Source of the DNA: Pseudomonadota bacterium
Lineage (GTDB): Bacteria; Pseudomonadota; Alphaproteobacteria; Rhodobacterales; Rhodobacteraceae
NCBI GenBank assembly: GCA_022573605.1
Contig: JACZTQ010000239.1
Coordinates: 1 to 5,152, forward strand
DNA: 5,152 nt
Reading direction: 5' to 3'
This document shows, one piece after another, positions 5,114 through 5,152 of the stretch. The stretch's first letter is position 1. The number at the start of each line of letters is the position of its first letter. The notes beneath the pieces were generated by a model that saw nothing but the letters and a program-made list of their open reading frames with translations, had not been told where the DNA came from and searched no databases. A program made the position numbers and the translations under genes.

Positions 5114-5143
5114 GGAAGTCGCGGGAAGTCGCGGGAAGTCGCG
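5114..5143. repeat. Three perfect tandem copies of a 10-mer upstream of the hydrolase-cyclase gene
   Basis: GGAAGTCGCG is repeated exactly three times (5114-5123, 5124-5133, 5134-5143). The 10-bp period is close to one helical turn, so any protein binding each unit would sit on one face of the DNA. The array ends about 41 bases upstream of the predicted -10 element of the leftward gene. The window ends nine bases beyond it, so its right boundary or relation to a neighbouring gene cannot be seen. Confidence 0.8.
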
Positions 5144-5152
5144 GTCGCGCGC

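Overview
The window is very GC-rich by eye (third codon positions are almost all G or C) and carries four complete protein genes. The SCOT-type CoA-transferase, the cyclase-TolB-TPR protein and the hydrolase-cyclase fusion together suggest an alphaproteobacterium. The family or genus cannot be fixed from this stretch. The assignment is inference from gene content and base use.

Layout. Bases 1-218 hold no gene I can support. A 20-bp perfect hairpin (219-262, minus strand) begins on the stop codon of scoB and probably ends the scoAB transcript. scoB (262-891) and scoA (1003-1698) run leftward and encode the two subunits of succinyl-CoA:3-ketoacid CoA-transferase. They are separated by an unusually structured 111-base spacer: a duplicated 17-bp element that overlaps the scoA stop codon, an oligo-U tract, and a 9-bp hairpin. 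A divergent control region (1699-1937) separates scoA from a rightward gene (1938-3686). That gene encodes a 582-residue class III adenylate cyclase with a TolB-like middle domain and C-terminal TPR repeats. Converging on it, with only 11 bases between the stop codons, is a leftward gene (3698-5026) for an alpha/beta-hydrolase fused to a second class III cyclase domain. The last 130 bases contain that gene's probable promoter and three perfect tandem copies of a 10-mer.

How the genes may work together. ScoAB moves CoA from succinyl-CoA to acetoacetate, so it activates ketone bodies or products of polyhydroxybutyrate breakdown for entry into central metabolism. The two cyclases probably make cyclic nucleotide. 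The first keeps all six canonical catalytic and adenine-recognition residues. The second keeps the metal aspartates and the transition-state arginine but replaces the other three (Lys to Asn, Asp to Glu, Asn to His), a pattern like that of mycobacterial hydrolase-cyclase proteins. No sequence evidence directly links the cyclases to scoAB; a shared divergent control region is the only physical connection. I see no mobile elements, CRISPR arrays, tRNA or rRNA genes.
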